From Acanthopleura granulata (taxonomy: Eukaryota; Mollusca; Polyplacophora; Chitonida; Chitonidae), in NCBI GenBank assembly GCA_016165875.1, contig JABBOT010000005.1:23690627-23754626 (forward strand): a DNA stretch of 64,000 bases, written 5' to 3'. The first letter of the stretch is position 1. The number at the start of each line of letters is the position of its first letter. Made by a program: the position numbers and the translations under genes. A model generated the notes under the pieces. It saw only the letters and a list, made by a program, of their open reading frames with translations, was not told the DNA's origin and did not search any database. Positions 22,800-35,451 of this stretch are shown here, piece by piece.

Positions 22800-25448
22800 A
22801 TTTTGGCAGAGACTCAAGTGTGACAGTACATGCGTGCATACAGGCATTAATGGTCAGATCTGGGCGTACAATGAAACAGGTCCTCAAATAAAATACAGAG
22901 ACTTTATATCCAGTTAAATATAGCCTAGAGGGTGATGTAAGGATAGAGTGCCAGTCAGGGAGGCCGTGTAGATTACAGAGGATTTGTAGACCTACTTTAT
23001 TACTTACCTGTGTAGGTATAAGTAGTAATCAGCTTTAGCATATTGGATTAGTGGAAAATCAGTTATAAAAGATGACTATGACACAGCTGTAGGTATAAAA
23101 TGTAAAACAATCTTCAGAACATTGGTAATTTGAATACCGCAATTTTTCTGATTTTTGAGACACCTGATCTGCCCTTTTTATTGTAATAGAGATAAAAATA
23201 AAGTTTCTTTTTTTCTCGCATGATTAGGTCATCTAATGACCAAGGTATCTGTATCTTTGCTTTTTCCAAAAACTGGGAAGTAGGCCTAATACATTGTGTT
23301 ATACTTTCAGCAGGACTGTTCCAATAATTAGAAGAATTAGGGTAAACAAAATGCATCTCTGAAGGACTGAATTCTGGACTAAAGAAATAAATACAAGTCG
23401 GTGTGCTGGGTGCTGTATGTAGAACTGTTTTTTTTTTTTTGATTTTGACAGTGTAGTTACCTGTAGTTCAAGAAAAAAGGTAAAAAACTTGGATGTGAAA
23501 TATTTAATATATATCTGTATTTTGAAGGGATTTTTGGAAGCCAGAACTTTCAGTAACACAGCTGGTATATAAGTTAAGTTAAACCTGATACTTTGACATA
23601 TGTTTCTGATCTGACCCATAGGAATTTTAGCCTTCCATGTCTCTTTGATCTTGTACCATATATTTCTTGTAGTTCAGGAGACTAAACTACTAAACTTGAT
23701 TGAACACATGTAAAGAAGCTTCTTCCAGTTTTGTATGTGGATAACCTCAGTACCCGTATTAAAAACATTTTTAAAAATGAAAACAAGGCAGATCAGATGT
23801 GATTTGATGTATATATATACTAGTGTCCCCTTATGTAGATTAGATTAATGGATTAAATTTTGCATACCGAATTAACCCTAATGATTCACTCGACTGAGAA
23901 AGGGCATTTTTTGAGGAAAATAAAGGGTATAAAATTTTCATTTTTCTAGTGGATGTTATACCTTTTCCCCACCCAAAAAATCAAGAAGAAAAATAAAAAC
24001 ACCTTTCTAAAATCACTGAAACTCTGATTCAGATTCAGGCAAAATTTACAGTTGTGTGTGAAATTCTTGGTCAAGTAACGTGACAGTATGTGAACGCATA
24101 TTTTGAAGATTGGCCAAGACTTCAGTTGTATTCTGACTGCTAATTCATGGCATTAAAGTTATGTATACATTGCCCTTATCCACTACATATGTATGCAGTT
24201 TGTCCAATCACCTTAGCGTTTTCGTGTAAAATTTATCAGTGTGTAATTTATTACCTACACCACAATTGTTTCACCACAGATTGCATCATTATTTATTCTT
24301 TGCCATCTGCATGTATCCATAAAGCACCTGTACTACCTAATGGAGGTGTGCTAAGCAATCCATACACTATTTCGTCTCATCTGAACATGCATGATGTATT
24401 ACAGTTAAGTGTGTTTTCATGGTTTTGGTACTTGTTCATAATACACTGTTTGCCAGGACGGTCATCTCTTAAATGAGATTCATACATAGATAAGACTATT
24501 CAGTCAACTTCCACTCTTTAACCTGATGCAGGATCAATCACATTTAATTAAACCCTCCTCCCACCTCACTCTCTCCATGGCCTGTTTTGAGCACCAAGCA
24601 AACTTCCAATAAGCTGAATTCCCTAACCTTTTGCTTTTAGAGTAGAGGATGAACATATATATATATAAATAGCTTGATGCAGATGAAAACAAGCTATTGA
24701 CCTCATGCATGTTGATTGTCAATAAAAAATTGATGAGACTCTTAATCATGATGTTAACCTCAATGCTTTGTTAGCACAAAGTGATTCCTGGTTAACCAGC
24801 CGCAGTTTAATGCATTCCTCCTCAGACTGCAATACTCTGTTGAGGTCATGAGAGTAAGTGTTGGCATGGCAACAAAGTGTTCTTTGTTAGGGTTTCATTT
24901 GTCTGTTGCATGCTTTTAGGGTTTAAATGGAGGCCAAAAGGTGTCTTCAGTCTTTGTGTGAAAGGTTTTTTTTTAGTTCAACGCTGTGTTAAAATTGGGT
25001 CTAAGCATGGAAATAATGATGAATTATTTTTTGTACACTGTAGTTTGGCCTTTTGGGGTGTTTTGGAAGCAGGTTGGGGGGAAGGTGGGCACTTGTAGTG
25101 CACATGTAGTGATTCCCAAATCAGTGCCTTTACCCAGGTTAACCAAGTCTGGTATTGAAGCACAGTTAGCACCCAATTATCGGTACCTTTTGCATGATAA
25201 TGACTTACAGCTGTAACTACATCAGTAAAATTACAAAAATCACTGGTATGATTTCATTGAATTTTTCCCCAACAAATTTGCCCTACGCGGGAACTGCAGT
25301 AAAGAAGGATCGTGATGTAAGCTGGTTAAAAATGATGTTTAAAAAGGTTCAGTGAGAATTAGTTCTAATGCATATTAACTTTCATGTCATTTGTCACAAA
25401 CTTAGTACTGCAGGTTGATTTACTGGTGTAAAATACCATGAAATTATA

Positions 25449-25706
25449 TTTATTTTATTTATTTATTTGATTGGTGTTTTACGCCGTACTCAAGAATATT
25501 TCACTTCATTTCACTCGTATTGTGGTGGGAGGAAACGGGGCAGAGCCCGGGGGAAACCCACGACCATCTGCAGGTTATGACCTGCCCACATGGCCAGAGA
25601 GGAAGCCATCATTAGCTGCACTTGAACTCACAGCGACTGCATTGGTGGGAGGCTTCAGTAATTGCGCTGCGCTAGCGCTAACCGACTGAGATATGGAGGC
25701 CCCCCA
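25449..25706 (-). mobile_element. Full-length tRNA-derived SINE
   Basis: On the - strand the head reads GGCCTCCATATCTCAGTCGG then TTAGCGCTAGCGCAGCGC (box A region), followed by a box B-like GAGTTCAAGTGC. A body with GGGTTTCCCCCGGGCTCTGCC follows. The end is the conserved GAAATATTCTTGAGTACGGC then GTAAAACACCAATCAAATAA and an AAATAAAT tail. It is one of the two most complete copies in the window. Confidence 0.88.
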
Positions 25707-27534
25707 AGAAATTATAAGTGATTTATCTGAATTGAACAGATGAGAGGTCATAATATACTGCACTTCACTTTAAAGAGATTTTAATGTGGTTTGAGTGTAG
25801 ACCCTCCTTAGCACATCAGGGCAAGACTACAGTTCACTTCACGTAAAATAGAGGAAAGAAGTTGCACAGTTATAATTAGCCACATTATCTGTATACTGTT
25901 ACACATAATGCTGGGGTGTCAGGAGAAAAAAATGCCAATCTCTAGAAATATATGTGGTAATCTGTTAATGTTTTAACCCAATGTTTAACAAGTAAGATGA
26001 GAATACTGATTTGTTTAAAAAGAATAAACTTTTGCTTAATTGAAAACAATTTTTCTTCTAACATGTACATTCAAGACATGTAAACATAAATTATAAAGTG
26101 TATATTACATTATACTTAATAATCAGCGTAGACAGTGTATTAAATCTAAGGAATGCCAATTTTCTGAACACATTACACAATATGATATACCTTTGATTTC
26201 AGGCCTTACAAGATGGAGATGAAAAAGAGGTGAACTCTTTAGTGTGTAGATGTGTTTTCAGTCATTTTCCAGCTTTAGATGTTTATGTTCCATTCCGTAG
26301 TTGTTTTGTCTGCATGTTCTGTGTTGTACCTGTTTATTTTCCTCATTTTTTGTAGTTTAAACATGTTTAAACAGGCTTTCACATGTTTGTTTGCTTCTAG
26401 TATAAAATTTAAAAGTAACACAACCCAAGGATCTTTTCTTTAATTCTGCGCCTGCCAAACAGACGAATGACATAATGATTATTAATCTAGGTAACAGTGT
26501 ACATACCTGTAGGATATTCATTTTATTTGTGGATGTTACGCTACTCTAATTGATCCAACCAGGTACCCAAAATATTGCACCATATATTGTTTCCTCTCTT
26601 CAGAGTTTAAATTAAATATTGTTTATATTTTCTGACCACAAACACATAAACATAGACAGTAAGTTTAGTTGCTGCGTCCTGTTAGTGCATTCAGTGACAG
26701 TCACGAGTGTCTTCATCTTGACGCTAATGTGTGTACCTAGATCCAACTGCACGCATGTTCTGTATGCACATAGGCGGGTGTTGTCGCAGCAAGTCGCTCA
26801 AGGTCTATGTTGTAAAATGTGTGTTTTCAAAGGCTGGAATAGATTATACAACAGCCTGATTCTGTGTTCTGAGTTTGCTGTAATTTAATCGTATTCAGGC
26901 GACTGTCTTTGTGGAGGGCACAGATGAATCTTATGTCACAATGTGAATATGTTGATGTTTTAATCTAAAATAAAATGAAAAAGTTGTTAAAGTCAAATCA
27001 GATGTAAAAGTTGAAATCAAATCAAAAAGTTGAATCACAATTCCATGAATTCCATAATCCTGTATGGTAGAGTTTGCTTTTGTGATCGTAATATAAATGC
27101 TGTTGAACTGGCACACGAAATAATTTAATAAATAGGTTGACACATACCAGAACACAAGTAGATGTAGCTAGTAGTCACCATGTAAATCACAAGAAAACTG
27201 TGTACCAATGTAGCCAGCATGTAATGAACATTTTAACGTAAAGTAGAAAATTTTCAAACAAAAAATTAACACACATAAATGTCTTGTAAAAATAAAGAAA
27301 CATTGTAACACAAAAGAATTAAACTATGACATTTGCATAGATGGAAGACGATTCAGGCACCCATTATATGTACAGTGTTTTAAAAATTCCTTAAATCGTT
27401 AGGAATTCCTAAGATTCATGTATTCAATGTGTTAAACACTATAGCATGTGATACATGAGGACTTTATAGTCCAAAGTGGTATCATAACAAGATTATCTAT
27501 GTGGAAATTTATTAGTTATATTTTATTTTTTCAG

Positions 27535-27771
27535 AAAAACTACCGTATCTTAGAGAAGGGAAAAATAGTATTGTACAGCACTTCCGTGACAGTGGTCAGA
27601 GAAACCTACGACAGGTGCAAAGTGGTGAAAAACATTTTACAGAATCACATGGTGCGCTACGAGGAGAGAGATCTGTGCATGAGCAAGGAGAACCAGAAAG
27701 AGTTGATGATTCGACTACGGACCAGAAATATCACTTTACCTCAGGTGTTTGCTGATGGACGCTACTTAGGG
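27535..27771 (+). CDS. GRXCR1: GRXCR1-like exon 2 (glutaredoxin-like domain)
   Basis: The acceptor is a T-rich tract ending TTTTTTCAG and the donor is GTAAGT. The exon is 237 bp, phase 0 at both ends, and encodes residues 190-268. The glutaredoxin beta strand KIVLYST is followed by SVTVVRETYDRCKVVK, where classical glutaredoxins carry CPYC. The active-site cysteines are absent; the nearest Cys is residue 217. The cis-proline motif is kept as LPQVFADGRYLG (Pro258), which forms the glutathione-binding side in the family. Similarity to vertebrate GRXCR1 is high across the whole exon (pattern VVR.T...C..V..I.QNH.V..EE). Confidence 0.93.
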
Positions 27772-28637
27772 GTAAGTCAGTCTTGAACATTTCTGTGCGA
27801 ATTTGTGGGTGCTAAATATTAAGCTGTAGCATATGTAAGGAAAGGTACATTTCAGACCTTGAAAAAAGAGGCCAGGAGATCGAGCTGACAGTCTGTAAAG
27901 GCATTCTCACACATATATGTCAGCATATTATAGCTTTCTCTTCTATCACTGGGCTTCAAACTAGATGTGTATCTAGTTAAAGCACATACACAGTACACAG
28001 TTACCAGATAGTTTTTCCAAAAGGCCATAGTGGCCTTGTTATTGACAGAGCCCAGGGATAAGCCTTCGGGTACTGTATCACAAAAGTGCCACACATAATG
28101 GCAATTTGCCGCCGTGACCACAATCACATTTGGATTTGTATTCAAAGCGATCGGAGCTTTGTCGGACATTCTTTGAGACACATGATCTGTCCTGTACAAC
28201 AAGTTCATAAGACACCCAGCTGTATGATGGAACGACTCAAGACTCCCTTGGGAACGGTATAGCACACCGCGTCACATTCTTGGGTGATACATTCTAATGG
28301 TAATGTTGAATGGCTTGCAGCCTGCATGCACCTCATTGTGATATACTGCTATATATGGGCACTATTCAGACGTCTAACCAGCCGAAAAAAAAAAACGAAA
28401 AAAAAAACTGATGCTGAATGTGTGCATTTTTTTTTCTTGCATATAATTTTCACCCGGGTGGAAATGTGTTAATTTTAATTTATTCATTTAATTGTTTTCT
28501 TGTGTCCCAGCTCTGAAAGCATGAGAGCACATAGTGTGCTACATTTCTGGTGTTATTATTTCGTAATGAATATTTATGCAGTGTGCCTGCATCAGTAATT
28601 CTGTGTGGTTATAATAACGGGGGCAGTCAACCATACA

Positions 28638-28925
28638 GTGGTGCACAGTGGAGTACCAGTGTAGGCCTACTACAGATTTTTTGGTGACTCTCTCAAGTCT
28701 AGACTGTAATCCTAATACACTCTCACAGATTGCAACCAAAGTCACACTCTGAAAACGACTGCATACAACAGCTGCGCACACTGTCACAAAATTGAACACC
28801 TACACCTGTGTACTAGAGGTGGTGCACAGTGGAGTGTGTAGGCCTGACTCTCCTCAGATTGTATTTCACACTTACCGATTGTAACCAATGTTAAAGTCAC
28901 ACGCTGTAACAGAATTGAACATCTG
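28638..28925 (+). repeat. Degenerate direct duplication, unit about 110-165 bp
   Basis: GGTGCACAGTGGAGT occurs at 28640 and 28820. In each copy it is followed by GTAGGCCT, ACTCTC, CAGATTG, AACCAA, GTCACAC.CTG and AATTGAACA in the same order. The second copy has lost sequence. Confidence 0.65.
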
Positions 28926-28988
28926 GATACACATTGTGTACCACCAAGACACATGTTTGTTCTTTTTTCTCTCTGGAGGTACACAATT

Positions 28989-29074
28989 TGTTACAATGTG
29001 TGTAGCTGTTGTTACAATGTGTGTAGCTGTTGTTACAATGTGTGTAGCTGTTGTTACAATGTGTGTAGCTGTTG
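28989..29074 (+). repeat. 21-bp tandem repeat, four copies
   Basis: The unit GTTACAATGTGTGTAGCTGT plus one base occurs at 21-bp spacing from 28990. The copies are identical, which suggests recent expansion. It is open in several frames only because the unit is a multiple of three. Confidence 0.9.
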
Positions 29075-30097
29075 CACACAGTCGTTTTTACAGAGCAGAG
29101 TACTTCGGAATTATTTGAAACAGCTGGAAAACCAAGATATGGATGCCTGACTTAATTGTAGAGCAGCTGAAAGTTTTGAAGTTCGTTCATAAACTAAATC
29201 AGTCACGTAGAAGTAAAATATATTTATAGAGTATATGGCTTGAAAGGGCCTGGGCAAGTTCTGTCGTTATTCAAATTCAACACAAAGAGGACAGGCCATA
29301 TTCAACGTTTAACACTGCCACAAAAACAACAACATTTGCACCCACCTATCAAGCAGTGTAGTTTTGCGACAACTGACAACCAATTACAACTCTAGACTTG
29401 CTTATCAACCTGCCGATCTCTCTTGTACACCTCTTTTTGGCTGTTTGATCCTGTTACTAGTGAGCTGTAAGTCCTTCACTTATGCGCCTCATCAGCAACG
29501 TTTGTTTACAAATGAAGTTCACCAAGTGCTGTGCCCATGCCCAAGTTCCACTGAATTGACAACCCCTCATTTAAATATTCTGGCAGACATTTCAGTTTTC
29601 AGTTTTTTGATTCTTTATGAGAATTCACTTAACTTACAGTACTGGGGGTGGGATTAATGAAAATGTTGTAACTTACAGTGCTGGGGATGGGAGTAACAAA
29701 AAGCTTGTAACTTACAGTTCGGGGGGTGGGATTAACAAGAAGCGTGTAACTTTTACTTCCTGAGAAAAATACCTAATACTCATGTCATTCTGTAATAACG
29801 CTGAAATACCTAATATTTGGGCGACCATGTCACTCTAAGTTTTCTGCTGAAACAGCTAAAACTTTTGCATGCATATGTGGTTTTGGAGCAAATAGAACTT
29901 TGCATGTCATAGGTAATTTTTTTTTTCAAAACAGCATTGCTGTTTCAAAAGTATGCACACCCTCGATTCTAAGTTAGGAGTCTGTCTGTAATCTTTGATT
30001 TTCAAATTGTGTGATTTTCTGCATACGGTTTTGTCATTTTGGCTATTTATTTGATTGCGTAATGACCCAGAAACATGGTCATTGTGATTTCAAATCA

Positions 30098-30272
30098 AGC
30101 TCATGCTGGCTTCCTCTCTGGCTGTACGTGGGAAGGCCTGCCAGCAACCTGCGGATGGTCGTGGGTTCTCCCTAGGCTCTGCCTGGTTTTCTTCCACCCT
30201 AATGCTGGCTGCCGTCGTATAAGTGAAATATTTTTGAGTATGGCATAAAACACCAATCAAATAAGTAAATAA
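30098..30272 (+). mobile_element. tRNA-derived SINE, head-truncated copy
   Basis: It lies on the + strand, from GCTGGCTTCCTCTCTGGC through GCGGATGGTCGTGGGTT and ATGCTGGCTGCCGTCGTATA to the AAACACCAATCAAATAAGTA tail. The tRNA head is absent. Confidence 0.82.
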
Positions 30273-31005
30273 TGGGGTAATTAAGCAACACAACTGTGAC
30301 AGAACCCCACCCAGCAATACAAACTTGTTAGCATTAATACATGTTCTTCTGTATAACAGAGAGGGGGCCACAAATGATTATGTAGAGTATATGATATGCA
30401 TGAATTCATAATTTTAGCTCTGTACACGCTGTATGAATGATTAATCGACAACACCGTTGCATTATTTAATCAGTTGAAATACAATTCCGCAAGTATTTAT
30501 CTTGTGCCTGATAAAAACTGATATAGATGCTGTTTGTAATTTGCAAGTGCAGTCATGTTTAACATCAACACATATGTGTGATTATCTAAGTATATATCTT
30601 CTCCATTTATTGTCATATGTTTACTGATACCGTGAACTTCAGTTATAAAACTTGCTGGTGTGAAAAGAACTTCCTGTAATAAAGGTGATGTAAAAGTTAT
30701 ATATTTGTAAATATGGAATCCACAAAAATTATTTTTCAAATGCCAAAAAAAAAAAAAAACAAACAAAAACTGCCAAAAAAAGTTTCTGCTACCATGAATA
30801 TAATGAAACGTAGGTGCTACACACACTATCTGCATAGCTTTATCTCACCACCCAGCTCACCTGGAAATTTAATCAACCATGAAAATCCTGTCAGTCAGTG
30901 AGACAAATTCAACATTATTCTGTTGATTTTTATTTTTTCAGACAATGCTGTACTTAAATTACGAATCCATCAGTTATGAAGTTTTTTCATTGATTTTGTT
31001 GCCAG

Positions 31006-31071
31006 GGTTTGGAAGAAATTGTTCAGCTCAATGAAACTGGAGAGTTAAGAAATATTTTCATGGCTTTTACG
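31006..31071 (+). CDS. GRXCR1: GRXCR1-like exon 3 (end of glutaredoxin fold)
   Basis: A 66-bp exon lies between acceptor TTGCCAG and donor GTAAGT, phase 0. It encodes 22 residues (269-290), GLEEIVQLNETGELRNIF and then four more. It continues the DGRYLG end of exon 2 into the C-terminal helix of the glutaredoxin fold, where glutaredoxins have G..D...L...G.L. The vertebrate counterpart has the same L.MNESGEL pattern. Confidence 0.92.
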
Positions 31072-31338
31072 GTAAGTTGAAATTACTTCTCCAGTTATGT
31101 ATTTTGTGTATTGGATCAGTGGTTCAGGGCCATGTGTCGCATATTTGATTTACAGGAGATATTCAAATCTTTTTTTGAAATGTGATAACTATTTTTACAT
31201 TTTGGGTATTTATACCTCTAACTTTCTAGACATTGCTGTATTTAGGTGGCGTACTAATTGTTTCATGAATTAGATGTACATGTTTGTCAAAATTATATCC
31301 AAAGTGTTAAGGTAGGTAATATTCTCATTTCATACATA

Positions 31339-31425
31339 TTTATTTATTTATTTATTTGACTGGTGTTTTACGCCGTACTAGAAAATATTTCACTTATATG
31401 ATGGCGGCCAGCATTATGTTGAGAG
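31339..31425 (-). mobile_element. SINE 3'-end fragment
   Basis: A TTTATTTATTTA tail is followed by GACTGGTGTTTTACGCCGTA and ATGGCGGCCAGCATTATG. It is broken after about 85 bp. It lies in intron 3 of the GRXCR1-like gene. Confidence 0.75.
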
Positions 31426-31713
31426 ATTTCAAATGTAATGATTTATTTAATTGCTTTGGCCTGTTTCTCATTATTGTAAAAACTGACAGGGTTGAAGTTA
31501 TGGAGAAATTTTGTTCGGCAACAAAGTTTTCAGTTTATTACATAAGGCTTGTTACCTGTTTCCTGAAAATGTAGATCAGAACATACAAGAACGTGTGAAA
31601 AGAAGAAACAAAATAATAGTAACCTTGGTTGCATTTTTAAGGTCAACTTTTAACTTATATAATATACTTAACATATATACATATGTATATGTTTATATTT
31701 CCCCCTTTTACAG

Positions 31714-31902
31714 AAGGTGACCTTGAGCTCATCCTGTGCCCTGTGTGGAGGATATCGCTTCATTCCATGCACTGTCTGCCATGGCAGTAAGAAATCGGTG
31801 CATCGCAACAACTTCACCGCAGAGTTCTGCGCCTTACGCTGCATGCACTGCAACGACAACGGCCTAGTGCGATGTATGGACTGTCTAGAACAGCAGGAAT
31901 GA
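31714..31902 (+). CDS. GRXCR1: GRXCR1-like exon 4 (four CxxC pairs, stop)
   Basis: The acceptor is a strong pyrimidine tract ending TTTTACAG. The exon encodes residues 291-352 and stops at TGA 31900-31902. The four CxxC pairs are CALC (298/301), CTVC (309/312), CMHC (333/336) and CMDC (344/347), with an extra Cys329. CGG, CHGS and CNDNG follow the first three, giving a DnaJ-zinc-finger-like spacing that probably binds two zinc ions. This CxxCHGSK...CNxNGL arrangement is the hallmark of the GRXCR1 C-terminus. Confidence 0.93.
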   Translation, partial: KVTLSSSCALCGGYRFIPCTVCHGSKKSVHRNNFTAEFCALRCMHCNDNGLVRCMDCLEQQE

Positions 31903-32905
31903 TGGAGGAATCCCCTAGATCAACAATAATCATATATATTTGTTCTGCATCAATATTTCATTCAACAGATAAACAGATGGAGGATGAATATCTTAAATAT
32001 TTACTAAACTTAAATGATATGCATCAGAACTGAGGCTTGGTATCAGTGATGATAACGATATCTTGCTGAGTGCATATTTTAGCTTCGACTTTTTTGAGGA
32101 ATGGTGCAGCTGTTGCAAATTTTCACTTGTTTATTATGTATAAAAGCAGTCAAGAACGAGACACCTTCCAGTTTTATTCGATATTTTTACAGCTTTAACC
32201 CTTTCAATGCAGAAACATCATCCTGGAGATGCAGTACACATTTGATTTGAATTCATGGAAAGATTGTGTCCTCCAATGTTTTTGTTCCTGAACATCTGTC
32301 TTGCCAAGATTGAAAAACTAATACTGGATACCTGGAAGTTACCATTAAAATTGATCTGCTAAGAACAAGACTGTATGAAATAAACACGAAACATTTATCA
32401 ATAAGAAGCATTAGTGGGAGTGCAGTTTTCACCAACCCAGCGTTTTGTAATTTGAGAGCTTTGCTCGTTAATGGTAACATTTCTTCAGATTTATATTGCC
32501 CTTACACTGTAACATGGACTGCACCTGATTTAATTAACAGGTGTCTTGTTGAACTGATGGATAAATAGTTTGACTTCCAGTGAGAGGATATATATGGCAT
32601 CTGGAGTAACAGTGAAGAGTTTTCGTGGCCTACTGCTGATGCCCACTAAAAGAGATGTGAAGAATTATTGCTCTACCAACCCATGATCAAACCCATGATT
32701 CTGGTTTGCATTGGTTATGAGATCCAATGCACATGCTGTTTTTAAATTAACTGGTAAGTTTGGCCTAAGATGCATTTAATTTAGCATTCATGGAACTGAA
32801 ATCTGGTGCCCCATTAATACATTCTATTTTTTGAATTAATGCTCCTTTAACATTTTGGGAACTGCACTGTGTTGTTCACCTGAATAAATTCATCTCTGGA
32901 CAGTG
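31903..32905 (+). other. Probable 3'UTR of the GRXCR1-like gene
   Basis: AT-rich noncoding sequence follows the TGA. Canonical AATAAA hexamers occur at 32379-32384 and 32883-32888, and either could define the 3' end. No coding signal or transposon was seen here. The end point is inferred from the second hexamer. Confidence 0.4.
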
Positions 32906-35383
32906 AAAGTATTATTATTATTATAATTGCAAGCTAAACTCTTATTCATCATCAGAATGATTAAATGTTTGTATTAACCATTATTTTATGTTTGATAAAT
33001 GACATATTTTATAACAATTTTTTTCCTCATTGGTAATCCAAATTAACAAGTTTGCTGTGCTAGAACTTCTTTTCTTTGTATATTTTGGCTTCTGTCCTCA
33101 GAAATAACACATTAAATTGCCGTATCTACAGTGCTTAAGGATGGAGTCATTAAAAATGTTAAGAACATATCTACATGTATGCCCTAAATGCTAATTGTTG
33201 CCACATGAGCTGCACATGTATGGTAGATTTACATAACTGAATGTTATCTGTTTGTGTTCAAAAGTTGTGATAAATACGAACGTTACATTATGATTGCCAG
33301 AAGAAACAGATTGGCTAACTTCAAGTATAGCTCAAATCCTGATCATCTGATATAGCCTTAGATGAATGCAGTCATTTATTTTGCAAAAACGGTATCAATT
33401 TACATACCCCGAATGACCTAAAATTTCATTCATGACTAAGTTGCTTATTTTTCCTGATTCTGAAAATTCTATTGATTTTAGAAAATTGTTTTGCTGTTGG
33501 TTTGGAAGATTGAATGATATCCTGCTGGAAAGATTCTGATGACTTTTTTTTGCATCCAAAGAACGACATTTAAGGTCATTTACAGTATATTCAGTCCCTT
33601 TATTTGAAGCATGAAAAAAATTATCCAGGTAACTTTTGATGTTAGTTACTTCATTTTGTTGAAGACTTTGGCTTGTATCATTTCAGCTTATATCAGTTCA
33701 ACCACAGTTATTACACTCATTTTCTTTTCGATATTTTTCTTCCATTTTTTCTGTCAAGTTTTTGTAATGAAAACTTGCGTGGTACTTGTATTTGTTTAGT
33801 GACTGAATGGTTCATTGAGCCCTTAATGAAGTCAGGTTAAAAATCTTTTCAAAAGAAAACCTACCCCAATTATCATACATTTGTAATGTTTAATTAAAGT
33901 TGACATCACATGATTGTTTTGAACAACCTACTTCTGTATCCATCAGTCTCTAACATAATGATGCATTGTTTTGTATGTTTTTGAATTTTACTGCGACAGC
34001 CTGTCTGAATATATATAGCCTGTTTATAATATATCAACATTGCAGAAAATCGTGTGGCTTGAAAAGTGCACAAATTTATTTAAAGTCAGTGTTGTTGACA
34101 TCATGTGCAAATTTACCAGAACACAAAGTTATCCCTTCCATTTGTAAACAAATAACTGACATATGTGACAGATCTACAAAAATATCTAAACTGACCTCTG
34201 TGATATATATACTGGGATCATCTTCACAAAGCTTGGACAGTTCATTAATTTTCTTACAGTTTTCAACTTGAATGGCATCTAGGTCATTCTAGCACCATAA
34301 TCCAGTTAATAACATAATGTCCAAGCAATGTAAACCGAGAAAAATGAAAACTTTTCTTCCATATGACTTATTTTCAAAGCTTTTATTTTAATCAGTGAAA
34401 TAAAGTGATTTGATATGGAAAGAAAGTTGTAAAAGTAAATTGGAATGCAAAGTTTTGTTAAAATTGGGTGAAGACTAACATTTCTCAATGGTGTCAGTTT
34501 CAACAAAACCACACTTCATGGGCGTTGTTACGTAGCTATTTTGGCTGAATATACTGACATACCTGAACTAGCAACAAATTCAGTGACATAAGACAGATTA
34601 TTTTCTTTGATCATTGTTTTGATTTATGTTGTTCTTTTACGTTGTCCTAAAATACATGTGTATGATCAAGTATTACAATATTACTAATTACTATTTAAAT
34701 TTGAGAGAATAATTTTCCTGTTTGTTACTTTCTGGTATCTATATACATGTACTACACAAATTTGAAAAAGACCAGAATATTTAATTGACAGAAAAAGTAA
34801 CATTTATTGAGTATTATGTTTTTATGTTGATCAAACTCATCGTTATATGAATACATTCATTAAGTGTGTAAAATTTCCTAATGACATTCTTTCACTGAGT
34901 GAGAAGCTGATCAAGAAAAAAGACCACATAATTTCCACGGAAAACAAATTACATATTATATTTTGAGTAATGATTTTGGGTCACATTTTCCTTACTACAG
35001 CTGTAGTACATCATGCTGATAAAGTGATCAAATGCATTTGCTGAGTATTGTTTGTTATGTGTCAATCTATAGGTCCATGTTGTACACAAATACATTTCAA
35101 AGTGCTTGTATTGACTTTTGTGTGTATTTGTATTTATTACTATCGTTTCTGTTGTGATGACTATTCATCAATCAAATACATCTGTTAAGCAGCGTTAAGA
35201 CTTATCATTACACCATATTGTTTTAGCTGCCCATCAATCAAAATGAACCATCACTGGTGAAATTTGTTAGTGTATCCATGGTTGTTTTCTTTAAATGCGT
35301 ATTTATCTATTATTGATGAAGTCATGTTGGGAGAGCATATTTCTGTGACGCGAATGGTCTCAATGTGTTTAAGATCCACCAGA

Positions 35384-35451
35384 TGGGGTGCAGTGGTGGT
35401 GGTGGGTTTGGGGTGGGGGTGGGGGTGGGTTGGGGGTGGGTGTGGGGTAGG
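35384..35451 (+). repeat. G-rich tract with quadruplex potential
   Basis: There are at least eight runs of three or more G, separated mostly by single T or short GT spacers. This comfortably satisfies the usual four-tract quadruplex rule on the + strand. Confidence 0.8.

Larger units (their letters stand above)
13749..27534 (+). other. Intron 1 of the GRXCR1-like gene (13.8 kb)
   Basis: The intron is bounded by donor GTAAGT at 13749 and acceptor CAG ending at 27534. It holds a full-length SINE at 25449-25706, SINE scraps near 15490 and 15880, AT and CT microsatellites, several degenerate local duplications and a cluster of CRE-type motifs at 21790-21930. I found no further GRXCR1-type coding exon. 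Open frames inside it (for example 14852-15190, 112 codons) lack recognisable homology and splice context. Confidence 0.75.
27772..31005 (+). other. Intron 2 of the GRXCR1-like gene
   Basis: Donor GTAAGT, acceptor TTGCCAG. It contains two tandem or degenerate duplications near 28640-29075, a SINE at 30098-30272 and A-rich tracts. An open frame of 137 codons on the - strand (27852-28265) has no recognisable domain. Confidence 0.8.
13182..31902 (+). other. GRXCR1: GRXCR1-like gene, coding span (4 exons, 352 aa)
   Basis: Coding exons are 13182-13748, 27535-27771, 31006-31071 and 31714-31902, with introns of 13786, 3234 and 642 bp. All are GT-AG and all junctions are phase 0. The joined protein has 352 residues: a disordered N-terminal half (1-189), a glutaredoxin-like domain (about 197-290) and a C-terminal region with four CxxC pairs (298-347). 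This order and the end of the protein match vertebrate GRXCR1 and its invertebrate relatives. Vertebrate GRXCR1 acts in actin-rich stereocilia of hair cells and is a deafness gene; that function is family knowledge, not shown here. The human protein is about 290 residues, so this one has a longer N-terminus. GRXCR2 is the other possible relative, but the glutaredoxin domain and the final cysteines fit GRXCR1 better. Confidence 0.88.

Noticed and set aside
28897..29150. Repetitive peptide frames over 28990-29074
   Set aside because: The repeat unit is 21 bp, a multiple of three, so any frame that is open once stays open. It shows no other coding sign.
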